Shown here piece after piece: positions 50,769 to 59,253 of a stretch of DNA of 64,000 bases. The stretch spans positions 8,342,001 to 8,406,000 of the forward strand of contig NZ_CP128846.1 in NCBI RefSeq assembly GCF_030388665.1, given 5' to 3'. This DNA is from Streptomyces flavofungini (lineage in GTDB: Bacteria; Actinomycetota; Actinomycetes; Streptomycetales; Streptomycetaceae). The translations under genes were made by a program, and so were the position numbers. Numbering within the stretch: the first letter of the stretch is position 1; each line of letters begins with the position of its first letter. The notes beneath the pieces were generated by a model. The model searched no databases. It was given only the letters and a program-made list of their open reading frames with translations, and was not told the DNA's origin.

Positions 50769-51320
50769 ATGACGGACCACGCCCCCGGTGAGCGGGTCAG
50801 CTCCGAGCAGCACCCCGAGATCTGGACCGGACACGCGCGCAACCGTGGCCAGTGGCTGCTGGCCTGCGGCGGTGCCGCGTGTCTCGCCCTGGGCATCGAC
50901 CTGGCCGTCGAGGCCCTGTGGCCGTCGGGGATCCTCCCGCTGATCATGTCCATCGTCGGACTCATCGCCGTCGGCCTGCTGGTTCTCTTCGGCACGCTCG
51001 CGTTCGTGCACGTCGCCGTGAAGGTCGACAAGGACTCCCTCGAAGTGCGCTGCGGGCACATTGGGGTGCCGCGCCGCCGCATCCCGCTCTCGCACGTCGT
51101 CGGCGCCGACTTCGCCCCGGCCGTGACGCCACGGCACTGGGGCGGCTGGGGCTATCGCTGGCGGCCCGAGCAGGGCACCGCCGTCATCGTCCGGCGCGGC
51201 GAGGGCGTCGTCCTCAGCCTCGGCGACGGCCGCAAGTTCACCGTGACCGTGGACAACGCCGAGTCGGCCGTCCGCGTCATCCGGGACCGCCTCGGTCTCC
51301 CCGGGAGCGCGCCGGTCTGA
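50769..51320 (+). CDS. DUF3093-like two-helix membrane protein
   Basis: This 183-residue membrane protein is not firmly recognised. It has two helices (WLLACGGAACLALGIDLAVEALW and ILPLIMSIVGLIAVGLLVLFGTLAFVHV), followed by a soluble part with KVDKDSLEVRCGHIGVPRRRIPLSHVVGADFAPAVTPRHWGGWGYRWRPEQGTAVIVRRGEGVVLSL. The motifs HWGGWGYR and VIVRRGEG resemble PH-domain-like DUF3093 proteins of actinobacteria, so that family is a tentative assignment. The 3' end overlaps the convergent O-antigen-ligase-like gene by 44 nt. Confidence 0.75.
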   Translation: MTDHAPGERVSSEQHPEIWTGHARNRGQWLLACGGAACLALGIDLAVEALWPSGILPLIMSIVGLIAVGLLVLFGTLAFVHVAVKVDKDSLEVRCGHIGVPRRRIPLSHVVGADFAPAVTPRHWGGWGYRWRPEQGTAVIVRRGEGVVLSLGDGRKFTVTVDNAESAVRVIRDRLGLPGSAPV

Positions 51321-52371
51321 CCCGGCCCGGGTCGTCCGCCTCCGCGGTCAGCGGGCGGGCCGTGGCGATGCCCGCGAGCAGGCCCGCGCCCACCGTCACG
51401 GACGTCACGCTCAGCGCGTTGCCGACCGTCGCCACCCCCGCGAGCGCTGTCAGGGCCGCGCCCGCCGAGAGGACGACCTGCGTGGGGCGCGGCGAGCGCC
51501 ACAGCGCGAAGAGGAGCCAGCAGAACGCGGCCGCGAGCAGCGCCACCCCCACGAACCCCTGCTCGGCCCCCTGCTGCAACAGCGCCGAATGCGGCTTGTC
51601 GTCCACGAGCACGCCCTCGGCGGCCGCCGGAGCCGCGTCACCGAACCGTCCAGGGCCCACGCCGAGCGCCGGATGCGCGCCCGCGAGCCCCTCCGCGTCC
51701 TGCCACGCCCGCACCCGGTACGGGCCGAGCTGCCCCTCCAGGGACGAGCTCAGCCCCTCCGGCAGCGCCCCGCGCGCGACGGCCCAGGCGAGCCCCGTCA
51801 CCACCGCGGCGGCCACCGCGAACCCGCTGAGCCCGAGCCCCCGGCTGCGCACGATCCCCGCGGCGAGCGAACACAGCACGATCCCCGCGCACGCGATCAC
51901 CCCGGCCGTCGACCCCAGCAGCGCGGCCGCGAGGACGATCCCGGCCGCGAACACCCGCAGACCGGCCCGCAGCCCCGCCCCGTGCGCCGACCACGCCGCA
52001 CAGCAGGCCGCGCCGGCCGCCAGGGCGAGCAGCGCGGCGGTGGCCCCGATGGGCCCGAGCGGCGAGGAACTGACGGGCCCCGGCGTGACGTGCGGTGCCG
52101 CCGCCGCGAGGCCGACGCCGGCGAGCGCCCCCACGCAGGGCGCGGCGACCGGCAGCAACGCCCCCGCGACCCGCCCGCCCGCGTACCCGGCGGCCACCGC
52201 GAGGACCGCGAGCAGCACACCGTCCGGCCTGCCGCCCCGCACCCCGGTCGTGACCAGCGCCCAGGCGGCGCACACCGCGAGCAGCGCCATGCCGCCGACG
52301 TCCGCGGCGCCGCGCCGCTCCACGCCCCAGCCGGCCGCCGTGGCCGCCACGGGCGTCGCGGATGCCTTCAT
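51277..52371 (-). CDS. O-antigen-ligase/Wzy-like polytopic membrane protein
   Basis: This 364-residue membrane protein has about ten hydrophobic segments. The C-terminal half carries the Wzy_C pattern: ARGALPEGLSSSLEGQLGPYRVRAWQDAEGLAGAHPALGVGPGRFGD, then DDKPHSALLQQGAEQGFVGVALLAAAFCWLLF, which is the HN..L....E.G..G motif of O-antigen ligases. It likely joins or releases a glycan or polyprenyl-linked polymer at the membrane. ATG 52371 has a GGGGGTGGGGG site. The open frame extends upstream to 52653 without support. It overlaps the neighbouring gene by 44 nt. Confidence 0.82.
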   Translation of the reverse strand: MKASATPVAATAAGWGVERRGAADVGGMALLAVCAAWALVTTGVRGGRPDGVLLAVLAVAAGYAGGRVAGALLPVAAPCVGALAGVGLAAAAPHVTPGPVSSSPLGPIGATAALLALAAGAACCAAWSAHGAGLRAGLRVFAAGIVLAAALLGSTAGVIACAGIVLCSLAAGIVRSRGLGLSGFAVAAAVVTGLAWAVARGALPEGLSSSLEGQLGPYRVRAWQDAEGLAGAHPALGVGPGRFGDAAPAAAEGVLVDDKPHSALLQQGAEQGFVGVALLAAAFCWLLFALWRSPRPTQVVLSAGAALTALAGVATVGNALSVTSVTVGAGLLAGIATARPLTAEADDPGRVRPARSRGDRGGPG

Positions 52372-52580
52372 CGCCCCCACCCCCGCCGCCCCCGATCTGT
52401 GCGGCCCCGACCGTATGGCTCGATCTCGTCGCACGTCAGGGCTTCGGAACACGCTAGCGGCTGGGACCACCAATTGTGGAGATCTTGCGCAGGAACGATC
52501 CGGCGCAGGTCCGGAACGGTCCCGCGGGGCGGCCGCGCGGGCGGCCCGGACCGCGGTGTCCGTGGCCAGGTGACGCGCCG

Positions 52581-52586
52581 TACACT
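52581..52586 (+). promoter_or_regulatory. Putative -10 box for leaderless lnt mRNA
   Basis: TACACT is followed by 6 nt and then GTG 52593. No ribosome site is seen, which suits a leaderless start. Confidence 0.5.
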
Positions 52587-52592
52587 CCCCGA

Positions 52593-54185
52593 GTGACCGC
52601 CACCACCGCTCCCACCGAGGCGTCCGAGCAGACCGAACCGTTGCCCGGCCCACAGACGCGCGCCGAGCGGATCCGCAGAAGGCTGATTCCCGCCGGGACG
52701 GCGGTGCTCTCCGGCGTCCTGCTGTATCTGAGCTTCGCGCCGCGGGAACTGTGGTGGCTCGCCCCCTTCGCCTTCGCCGTCCTCGGCTTCGTCCTGCACG
52801 GGCGGCGCCCGAAGTCCGGCTTCGGCCTCGGGCTGTTCATGGGGCTCGGCTACTTCCTGCCGCTCCTCTCCTGGACGGGCGTCGACGTGGGGCCGCTGCC
52901 GTGGATCGCGCTCGCCGTCGCCGAGACGCTGTTCGTGGGCCTGACCGGTCTGGGCATCGCCTACGTGTCCCGGCTGCCCGCGTGGCCCGTGTGGGCGGCG
53001 GGCGTGTGGATCGCGGGGGAGGCCGCACGGGCCCGCTTCCCCTTCGAGGGCTTCCCCTGGGGCAAGGTCGCCTTCAGCCAGCCCAGCGGCCTGTTCCTGC
53101 CGCTCGCCTCGCTCGGCGGCACCCCGCTGCTCGGCTTCGCGGTGGTCCTCTGCGGCTTCGGCCTCGCCGACGTCGTACGCCGCCTCAAGGCCGATCCCCG
53201 CGCGCGTGAGCGCGCGCTCGTCGCGTCCGCCGCGCTGACCGTCGCCCCCGTCGCCGCCGGGGCCGCCGCCCTGCCGCTCGTGGCCACCGGCGCCGAACAC
53301 GGCACCGCGACCGTCGCCGTCATCCAGGGCAACGTGCCGCGCATGGGACTGGACTTCAACGCCCAGCGCCGCGCCGTCCTCGACCACCACGTCCGCGAGA
53401 CCCTGCGCCTCGCCGCCGACGTGAAGGCGGGCAAGGCCAAGCAGCCCGACCTCGTCCTGTGGCCGGAGAACTCCTCCGACATCGACCCGTACGCCAACGC
53501 CGACGCCTACGCCGTCATCGACAAGGCCGCCAAGGCCATCAAGGCCCCCGTGTCCGTGGGCGCCGTCGTCACGGGCAAGGACGGCAAGCCCCGCAACCGG
53601 CAGATCCTCTGGGACCCGAGGACCGGACCGGGCGCCACCTACGACAAGCGGCACCTCCAGCCGTTCGGCGAGTACATGCCCTACCGCGGCTTCTTCCGCG
53701 TCTTCAGCTCCGACGTCGACCGCGCCGGGATCTTCCAACCCGGCACGGAGCCCGCCGTGTTCGACATGGCGGGCACCGGCATCGGCCCGGTGACCTGCTA
53801 CGAGGCCGCCTTCGACGACGTGGTCAGGGACCAGGTCCGCGAAGGCGCCGAGATCCTCTCCGTGCCCAGCAACAACGCCACGTTCGAGCGCAGCCAGATG
53901 ACGTACCAGCAACTGGCCATAGACCGGGTGCGGGCCGTCGAGCACGGCCGGGCCGTCATGGTGCCCGTCACCAGCGGCGTCAGCGCCGTGATCCGCCCCG
54001 ACGGGTCGATCGCGCAGCGCACCGGGATGTTCACCGCCGAGTCCCTGGTCGCCGACGTGCCCAAGCGCACCTCGCTGACGCCCGCCACCCGCGCCGGAGT
54101 CTGGCCGGAGGTCGTCCTGGTGCTCGTCGGCGCGGCAGGGGTCGGCTGGGTGATCGCCCGCCGCCGCGCCGGCGCCGCCGGTTAG
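52593..54185 (+). CDS. lnt: Apolipoprotein N-acyltransferase
   Basis: This 530-residue inner-membrane enzyme adds the third acyl chain to lipoproteins. The first ~230 residues have six to eight helices. The nitrilase-type domain has the catalytic triad: Glu292 in LVLWPENSSD, Lys352 in TYDKRHLQPFGEY, and Cys402 in GPVTCYEAAF. A final helix (WPEVVLVLVGAAGVGWVIA) anchors the C-terminus. In Streptomyces two Lnt paralogs are usual, so this may be one of a pair. GTG 52593 fits a leaderless start. It is followed 9 nt later by a NUDIX gene that has its own -10. Confidence 0.95.
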   Translation: MTATTAPTEASEQTEPLPGPQTRAERIRRRLIPAGTAVLSGVLLYLSFAPRELWWLAPFAFAVLGFVLHGRRPKSGFGLGLFMGLGYFLPLLSWTGVDVGPLPWIALAVAETLFVGLTGLGIAYVSRLPAWPVWAAGVWIAGEAARARFPFEGFPWGKVAFSQPSGLFLPLASLGGTPLLGFAVVLCGFGLADVVRRLKADPRARERALVASAALTVAPVAAGAAALPLVATGAEHGTATVAVIQGNVPRMGLDFNAQRRAVLDHHVRETLRLAADVKAGKAKQPDLVLWPENSSDIDPYANADAYAVIDKAAKAIKAPVSVGAVVTGKDGKPRNRQILWDPRTGPGATYDKRHLQPFGEYMPYRGFFRVFSSDVDRAGIFQPGTEPAVFDMAGTGIGPVTCYEAAFDDVVRDQVREGAEILSVPSNNATFERSQMTYQQLAIDRVRAVEHGRAVMVPVTSGVSAVIRPDGSIAQRTGMFTAESLVADVPKRTSLTPATRAGVWPEVVLVLVGAAGVGWVIARRRAGAAG

Positions 54186-54188
54186 GGT
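54183..54188 (+). promoter_or_regulatory. Putative -10 box for leaderless NUDIX mRNA
   Basis: TAGGGT overlaps the lnt stop codon and is followed by 6 nt and then ATG 54195. No ribosome site is seen. Confidence 0.45.
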
Positions 54189-54194
54189 CGGATC

Positions 54195-54665
54195 ATGGCT
54201 ACTCCCGACTTCATCCGCACCGTGCGCGCCGACGCGGGCCATCAACTGCTGTGGCTCCCCGGAGTCACCGCCATCGTCTTCGACGACGCGGGCAGAGTCC
54301 TGCTCGGCCGCCGCGCCGACAACGGCAAGTGGTCGGTCATCGGCGGCATCCCGGAGCCGGGGGAGCAGCCCGCCGCGTGCGCCGTGCGCGAGGTCTTCGA
54401 GGAGACCGCGGTGCGCTGCGTCGCCGAGCGCGTGGTCCTCGTGGAGGCGCTGGAGCCGGTCACGTACCCCAACGACGACGTCTGCCAGTTCATGGACATC
54501 ACGTTCCGCTGCCGGGCCGTGGGCGGCGAGCCGCGCGTGAACGACGACGAGTCGCTGGAGGTCGCGTGGTTCCCGCTGGACCGGCTGCCCGACCTGCACG
54601 AGACCGGGCTCTTCCGGATCAAGCAGGCCATGGCGGAGGGGCCGACCTGGTTCGACCGCGGCTGA
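54195..54665 (+). CDS. NUDIX hydrolase
   Basis: This 156-residue hydrolase has a NUDIX box at residues 50-73 (GGIPEPGEQPAACAVREVFEETAV), with the metal-binding glutamates of REVFEE intact; the usual Gly is replaced by Ala (EETA). The N-terminal part starts TPDFIRTVRADAGHQLLWLPGVTAIVFDDAGRVLLGRRADNG, like ADP-ribose/MutT-type NUDIX proteins. A substrate cannot be read. It lies 9 nt after lnt but probably has its own leaderless start. Confidence 0.92.
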   Translation: MATPDFIRTVRADAGHQLLWLPGVTAIVFDDAGRVLLGRRADNGKWSVIGGIPEPGEQPAACAVREVFEETAVRCVAERVVLVEALEPVTYPNDDVCQFMDITFRCRAVGGEPRVNDDESLEVAWFPLDRLPDLHETGLFRIKQAMAEGPTWFDRG

Positions 54666-54792
54666 GAGGCCGTCCGCCGCCCTGCGGCGAGGACCGGGCC
54701 ATGGTGACGGCCCGGCACAGCATGTAACCTGCACGGACATTGTCCGCGCGGCGGCCCGCACGCCGCCGCAGCACTCGGAACAGGGGCGGGAG

Positions 54793-55500
54793 TTGAGCCG
54801 GAGGACCTACGGCCTGACGCTGCGCGGGCTCGCCTGCGCGCTCCTCGCCTGGCAGGTCTGGCTCGTGTGGCACCTGAGCACCTACGGCGTCTCGACCGTC
54901 GTGTGGTCGTGCGACGACGAGGGCTGCGGCAGCGACCAGTTCGCGTCCCTGGCGCCGGAACTCGGCATCGCGTCGGCGGCGCTGCTCGGCCTCGTCGCCG
55001 CGCGGTTCCTGCACCGCGCCACGGTGGGCGCCGTGATCTCCCTGAGCGCGGCCGGCGCCGCCGCGGGCTGGTACGACGCGGTGTCCGACGGGCGCGTCGG
55101 GTACGGCACGGTCACCGACTTCATGCTCGTCGTGCCCGCGGGGCGGCACACCGTGTCGGGCTGGCTGACCTTCCTGTGGTCGGTCGCCGCCGCGGGCGGC
55201 CTCGTCGCCGTGTGGGGCGGCGCCGTGAGCCTGCGGCGCACCGCCGCCCTGCGCAGGCTGCGCGCCGACTTCAGCACCGCGCAGGCCCGCCTGGAGGGCT
55301 GGCGCCCGGTGCGTGGCAGGCGCGGCGAGGTCACCGTCGTCTTCCACGACGTCCAGGGCGCCCGGTACGCCGTGCCCGTCGTCGTGGACCGCGCCGCCCT
55401 GGACCGGCCCGTGCTCGCCGTGTACGACCGCACCGACCCCGCCGACCCCCGCCGCACCCGCGTCGCGGTGCCCCGCCGACGGCGGCTGCGCTTCTCATGA
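54793..55500 (+). CDS. Hypothetical membrane protein (four helices)
   Basis: This 235-residue protein is unrecognised. It has about four helices: GLACALLAWQVWLVWHLSTYG, FASLAPELGIASAALLGLVAARFL, GAVISLSAAGAAAGWYDAV and TFLWSVAAAGGLVAVWGGAV. After them is a soluble domain (VRGRRGEVTVVFHDVQGARYAVPVVVDRAALDRPVLAVYD). Two Cys in SCDDEGCGSDQF lie in the first outside loop. The start appears to be TTG 54793 with AGGGGCGGGAG just upstream. It is coupled to a short ORF and then to a second membrane protein. Confidence 0.75.
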   Translation: MSRRTYGLTLRGLACALLAWQVWLVWHLSTYGVSTVVWSCDDEGCGSDQFASLAPELGIASAALLGLVAARFLHRATVGAVISLSAAGAAAGWYDAVSDGRVGYGTVTDFMLVVPAGRHTVSGWLTFLWSVAAAGGLVAVWGGAVSLRRTAALRRLRADFSTAQARLEGWRPVRGRRGEVTVVFHDVQGARYAVPVVVDRAALDRPVLAVYDRTDPADPRRTRVAVPRRRRLRFS

Positions 55501-55553
55501 GCCACGCGGCGCAGACGTCCTCGCGGTACGTGGCGACGGGGCCCCTCGCATGA
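55497..55553 (+). CDS. 18-codon micro-ORF linking two membrane-protein genes
   Basis: ATG 55497 overlaps the TGA of the upstream gene (ATGA), and the 18-residue frame (MSHAAQTSSRYVATGPLA) ends in a TGA that overlaps ATG 55550 of the next gene (ATGATG). This is either a real coupling peptide or a chance frame. I keep it as a low-confidence entry because both ends overlap stop/start pairs. Confidence 0.35.
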   Translation: MSHAAQTSSRYVATGPLA

Positions 55554-56176
55554 TGCGCGCGGCGCGCCGCCTCCTCGCCCCGGACACGCTGCTCGGCGCC
55601 GCCGCCGTCGGCCTCGCCTTCGGCGCGCTGGCCGAGGGCGTCATCGACGGCCCCACCTGGCTGCTCGTCGTCGGCCTCACCGCCACCGCCGCCACGTTCC
55701 TGTGCCTCGGCGCCGTCGCCGAACGCGGGCAGAGCGCCGGGATCGCCGCCGGGCTGCGCTCCGGCGGCCCCCGCGCGTACGCGCCCGCCCTGGTGCACAC
55801 CGTGCGGGCTGTCCACCGGGACACCGGGCAGCTCGCCCTCGACCCGCAGGCCGCGGGCAGCCTGTTCGCCTTCGACCTGACCGTCGTGCCGGAGGGCGGG
55901 CGCCCGTTCCGCGTCGAGGTGCGGCACCCCCTCGACGTACAGGACCTGCTGCACCGCGGCCACGCCGTCGTCGAGTACGACCCGCGCCAGCCCTGGCGCG
56001 TCGTCCTGCCGGACCGGCCTCCCGCCGAGTGGGCGGCCCGCGCGCGGCGCCTCGACCCGGAGGCCGCGCACACCACCGAGGGACCCCCGGCCGGGCTGCC
56101 GCCGGGGGCGCACCTCCTCGTCGCGGGGGCGGTGGTCGCGGCCGGGCTGGTCGGGGCCCTGCACCTGGCGGGCTGA
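55550..56176 (+). CDS. Hypothetical membrane protein
   Basis: This 208-residue protein is unrecognised. It has two N-terminal helices (TLLGAAAVGLAFGALAEGVI and PTWLLVVGLTATAATFLCLGAVA), a soluble beta-rich domain (LVHTVRAVHRDTG, LFAFDLTVVPEGGRPFRVEVRHPLDVQDLLHRGHAVVEYDPRQPWRVVLPD), and a C-terminal helix (GAHLLVAGAVVAAGLVGALHLAG). Its soluble part resembles that of the upstream protein in size and likely fold. ATG 55550 or 55553 are both possible; the first overlaps the micro-ORF stop. Confidence 0.75.
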   Translation: MMRAARRLLAPDTLLGAAAVGLAFGALAEGVIDGPTWLLVVGLTATAATFLCLGAVAERGQSAGIAAGLRSGGPRAYAPALVHTVRAVHRDTGQLALDPQAAGSLFAFDLTVVPEGGRPFRVEVRHPLDVQDLLHRGHAVVEYDPRQPWRVVLPDRPPAEWAARARRLDPEAAHTTEGPPAGLPPGAHLLVAGAVVAAGLVGALHLAG

Positions 56177-56224
56177 CGAGGGCGTGCGCTGCACCTGGCG
56201 GGCCGGCCGGGGCGCGTGCTCCGT

Positions 56225-56230
56225 TAGCCT
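56225..56230 (+). promoter_or_regulatory. Putative -10 box before methyltransferase
   Basis: TAGCCT is followed by 9 nt and then ATG 56240. No good ribosome site is seen; the transcript would have a 0-3 nt leader. Confidence 0.4.
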
Positions 56231-56239
56231 GAGGGCACG

Positions 56240-57424
56240 ATGAACCGTTTGAGCACGTCATGGGGCGAGTACGACCTCACCCGCTTCCCCGAGGACCCGC
56301 GCGACACCCTGCGGGCGTGGTCCGCGGCCGACGCCTACCTGCTGCGGCACCTCGCGGGCGAGGAGGGCGGCGAAGGCGGGCAAGGCGGCGCCCCGGTCGC
56401 CCTGGACGGCACCGTCGCCGTCGTCGGGGACCGGTGGGGCGCCCTCACCACCGCGCTCGCCGCGCACCGGCCCGTGCAGATCACCGACTCCTACCTCGCC
56501 CGCCGGGCGACCCTCGCCAACCTGGCGCGCGCCGGTCTCCCGGCCGACGGCGCCCGCCTGTTGACGACGCGGGACACCCCTCCGGAGCGCGTCGACGTGC
56601 TCCTCGTGCGGGTCCCGAAGAGCCTCGCGCTCCTGGAGGACCAGCTGCACCGGATCGCCCCGGCGCTGCACGCGGGCAGTGTCGTGGTCGGCACCGGCAT
56701 GGTCACCGAGATCCACACCTCGACCCTGGACCTCTTCGAGCGGATCGTCGGCCCGACGCGCACCTCGCTGGCCCGTCAGAAGGCCCGCCTGATCTTCAGC
56801 ACCCCCGTCCCCGGGCGCACCTCCGGGCCCGCCCCCTGGCCCCGGTCGTACGTCCTGCCGGGCGACTCCGGCGCGGGCGCGGGCCTGACCGCCGTCAACC
56901 ACGCGGGCATCTTCTGCGCCGAACGCCTCGACATCGGCACCCGCTTCCTCCTCCAGCACCTGCCCGCGAGCAGTGGCGACGCGCACATCGTGGACCTGGG
57001 CTGCGGCAACGGCATCCTCGGCACCGCCGCGGCCGTCGCCAACCCCGACGCCCGGCTCACCTTCGTCGACGAGTCCTACCAGGCGGTCGCCGCCGCCGAG
57101 GCCACCTTCGCGGCGAACACCGCGCGGGACTCCGCCGCCAAGGCCGACTTCGTCGCCGGGGACGCGCTCACCGCGATGCCGCCGGAGTCCGTGGACCTGG
57201 TCCTCAACAACCCGCCCTTCCACAGCCACCAGGCGACCACCGACGCCACCGCCCAGCGCATGTTCCGCGGCGCCCGCGCGGCGCTGCGCCCCGGCGGTGA
57301 ACTCTGGGTCGTCGGCAATCGGCACCTCGGCTACCACGTGCGCCTCAAGCGGGTCTTCGGCAACGTCGAAGTCGCCGCGAGCAACCGCAAGTTCGTGATC
57401 CTGCGGGCGGTCCGGCACTCGTGA
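56240..57424 (+). CDS. RlmG/RsmC-like class I methyltransferase
   Basis: This 394-residue protein has a degenerate N-terminal methyltransferase-like domain (VALDGTVAVVGDRWGALTTALAAHRPVQITDSYLA) and a C-terminal catalytic domain: SAM motif HIVDLGCGNGILGTAAAVAN (about 245-265), LTFVDESYQAV, and the N2-guanine motif LNNPPFHSHQ. This two-domain layout is that of RlmG (23S rRNA G1835 N2-methyltransferase) and RsmC. The target in this organism is probably rRNA. TAGCCT at 56225 may give a leaderless or nearly leaderless transcript. Confidence 0.9.
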   Translation: MNRLSTSWGEYDLTRFPEDPRDTLRAWSAADAYLLRHLAGEEGGEGGQGGAPVALDGTVAVVGDRWGALTTALAAHRPVQITDSYLARRATLANLARAGLPADGARLLTTRDTPPERVDVLLVRVPKSLALLEDQLHRIAPALHAGSVVVGTGMVTEIHTSTLDLFERIVGPTRTSLARQKARLIFSTPVPGRTSGPAPWPRSYVLPGDSGAGAGLTAVNHAGIFCAERLDIGTRFLLQHLPASSGDAHIVDLGCGNGILGTAAAVANPDARLTFVDESYQAVAAAEATFAANTARDSAAKADFVAGDALTAMPPESVDLVLNNPPFHSHQATTDATAQRMFRGARAALRPGGELWVVGNRHLGYHVRLKRVFGNVEVAASNRKFVILRAVRHS

Positions 57425-57440
57425 ACGCGGGCTCCTGGCC

Positions 57441-58118
57441 ATGACCGGCGAACTGTTCCCGCGCGAGCCCGGCGAGGTGGCGCCGGGCGCGGTCCATGTG
57501 CCCGACTGGCTCGGGCAGCAGCGGCAGCGGGACCTCGTCGCCGCCTGCCGCGCGTGGGCGCGGCCCCCGGCCGGTCTGCGCACGGTCAGGCTGCCCGGCG
57601 GCGGGACGATGACGGCGCGACAGGTGTGTCTCGGCTGGCACTGGTACCCGTACGGGTACGCGCGCACCGTGGTCGACGGTGACGGCGCGCCCGTGAAGCC
57701 CATGCCCGGGTGGCTCGCGGACCTCGGACGGGAGGCGGTGCGGGCGGCGTACGGCGACGAGGCGGGGCCCGCGGACGGCACGGCCGAGGAGGCCCCCGCC
57801 GCGTACGACATCGCGCTCGTCAACTTCTACGACGCCGACGCCCACATGGGCATGCACCGCGACAGCGACGAGCGGTCCACGGCGCCCGTCGTCTCGCTGA
57901 GCCTCGGCGACACCTGCGTCTTCCGCTTCGGCAACACCGAGACCCGCACGCGGCCGTACACCGACGTCGAGCTGCGCAGCGGTGACCTGATGGTGTTCGG
58001 GGGTCCCTCGCGGCTCGCGTACCACGGCGTGCCGAAGGTGTACGCGGGCACCGCGCCGCCGGAACTCGGTCTCACCGGGCGGCTCAACCTCACGCTGCGG
58101 GTGAGCGGCCTGCGCTGA
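57441..58118 (+). CDS. AlkB-like 2-oxoglutarate/Fe(II) dioxygenase
   Basis: This 225-residue protein has the AlkB fold: the substrate-binding lid (QVCLGWHWYPYGYARTV), the Fe(II) ligands His-Asp in MHRDSDE and His in LAYHGVPK, and 2OG-binding Arg in GRLNLTLRVS. FYDADAHMGMHRDSDERSTAPVVSLSLGDTCVFRFG closely matches E. coli AlkB. It should repair alkylated bases in DNA or RNA by oxidative demethylation. It lies 17 nt after the methyltransferase gene on the same strand and is probably co-transcribed. Confidence 0.92.
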   Translation: MTGELFPREPGEVAPGAVHVPDWLGQQRQRDLVAACRAWARPPAGLRTVRLPGGGTMTARQVCLGWHWYPYGYARTVVDGDGAPVKPMPGWLADLGREAVRAAYGDEAGPADGTAEEAPAAYDIALVNFYDADAHMGMHRDSDERSTAPVVSLSLGDTCVFRFGNTETRTRPYTDVELRSGDLMVFGGPSRLAYHGVPKVYAGTAPPELGLTGRLNLTLRVSGLR

Positions 58119-58170
58119 GAGAGCCGCTCTTGAGCGAGGGCTCGCGCGGGGCGGGCCGCGGCGGCGGGGC

Positions 58171-58206
58171 GAGCGGATGGGCGAGCGGATGGGCGAGCGG
58201 ATGGGC
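58171..58206. repeat. Three tandem 12-bp repeats
   Basis: GAGCGGATGGGC is repeated three times exactly, 58171-58182, 58183-58194 and 58195-58206. It lies between the AlkB gene and the SDR start. A 12-bp period in GC-rich DNA can arise by slippage; no role is indicated. Confidence 0.65.
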
Positions 58207-58290
58207 CGCGGTGTGCGGGGCAGGGGTCGTGCGACGGGTTCCGCCGTACGCTGGAGGGGGTCCCGAAGCCATGGGTTCGAGGTGGGCGGC

Positions 58291-59199
58291 GTGCCAACGA
58301 CGGTGATGACCGGCGGCAGTTCGGGATTCGGCGCGATCGCGGCGGCACGGCTCGCCCGGTCCGACGGCGCCCGGCTCGTCGTGGGGGCGCGCCGCACCGC
58401 CGCCGTCGGGGAGTCGATCCCGCTGGACCTGACCGAGCTCGACTCCGTACGGGCCTTCGCCGCGGCCGTCCGCGAGCGCCTGGGCAACACCCCGGTCGAC
58501 GCCCTGGTGCTCAACGCCGGGGTGGTCCGCCCCGACGCCGCCGGGCGCACCGCCGACGGCTTCGAGACGACGTTCGCCGTCAACCACCTCGCCCAGTACC
58601 TGGTGTTGCGGTTGCTGCTGCACGACCTCGCGGACGGGGCGACCGTCGTACTGACCACGAGCGGCACCCACGACCCCGCCACCAAGGCCTCGCTCCAGCC
58701 GCCCCGGCACGCGGACGCCGAACTGCTCGCGCACCCCGACCGCGACCCCGGCCTCGACCCCCGGCCGCGCAAGGCGGGCCAGCACGCCTACACCGCGTCC
58801 AAGCTGTGCGTCGTCCTCACCGCCCGAGCCCTGTCCGGACGGCCCGACGCCCGGGCCCGGCGGCTCACCGCGCTCGCCTACGACCCCGGGCAGGTCTTCG
58901 GGACCGGTCTCGCCCAGGACCTGTCGCTGCCCCTGCGTGCGGCCTGGTCGCTGTGCGGCACGCCGGTCCTCGGGTGGCCGCTGCGGCGGTTGAACCGCAC
59001 GCTCAACAGCCGCGCCGACGCCGGGAACACCTTGGCCGACCTCGCCCTCGGGAGCGTGGTTCCGCCGAGCGGCCGCACCCACGCGGCCCTGCGCGGAGGA
59101 CGGCTCACGTGGACGGACCCGTCGGAACTCGCCCGCAGGGACGACGTGGCGCAGGCCTTGTGGCGGGACAGCGCGAGGCTGGTGGGCCTGCCCGGGTGA
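58291..59199 (+). CDS. Short-chain dehydrogenase/reductase
   Basis: This 302-residue SDR has the cofactor motif TGGSSGFGAIAA near residue 6, NAG in LVLNAGVV, Ser in TSGTHD, and YTASK (Tyr and Lys catalytic). Its long lid after DPGQVFGTGLA resembles protochlorophyllide-reductase/retinol-dehydrogenase-like SDRs. It probably oxidises or reduces a small alcohol or ketone with NAD(P)H. GTG 58291 has a GAGGTGGG site upstream; an ATG at 58306 is possible. A 12-bp triple repeat lies in the upstream region. Confidence 0.88.
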   Translation: MPTTVMTGGSSGFGAIAAARLARSDGARLVVGARRTAAVGESIPLDLTELDSVRAFAAAVRERLGNTPVDALVLNAGVVRPDAAGRTADGFETTFAVNHLAQYLVLRLLLHDLADGATVVLTTSGTHDPATKASLQPPRHADAELLAHPDRDPGLDPRPRKAGQHAYTASKLCVVLTARALSGRPDARARRLTALAYDPGQVFGTGLAQDLSLPLRAAWSLCGTPVLGWPLRRLNRTLNSRADAGNTLADLALGSVVPPSGRTHAALRGGRLTWTDPSELARRDDVAQALWRDSARLVGLPG

Positions 59200-59253
59200 C
59201 GGGCCGTGCGGGGCCGCCGCGCTCACGGCGGCCACGGGCCCGCTCCTGCCCGC

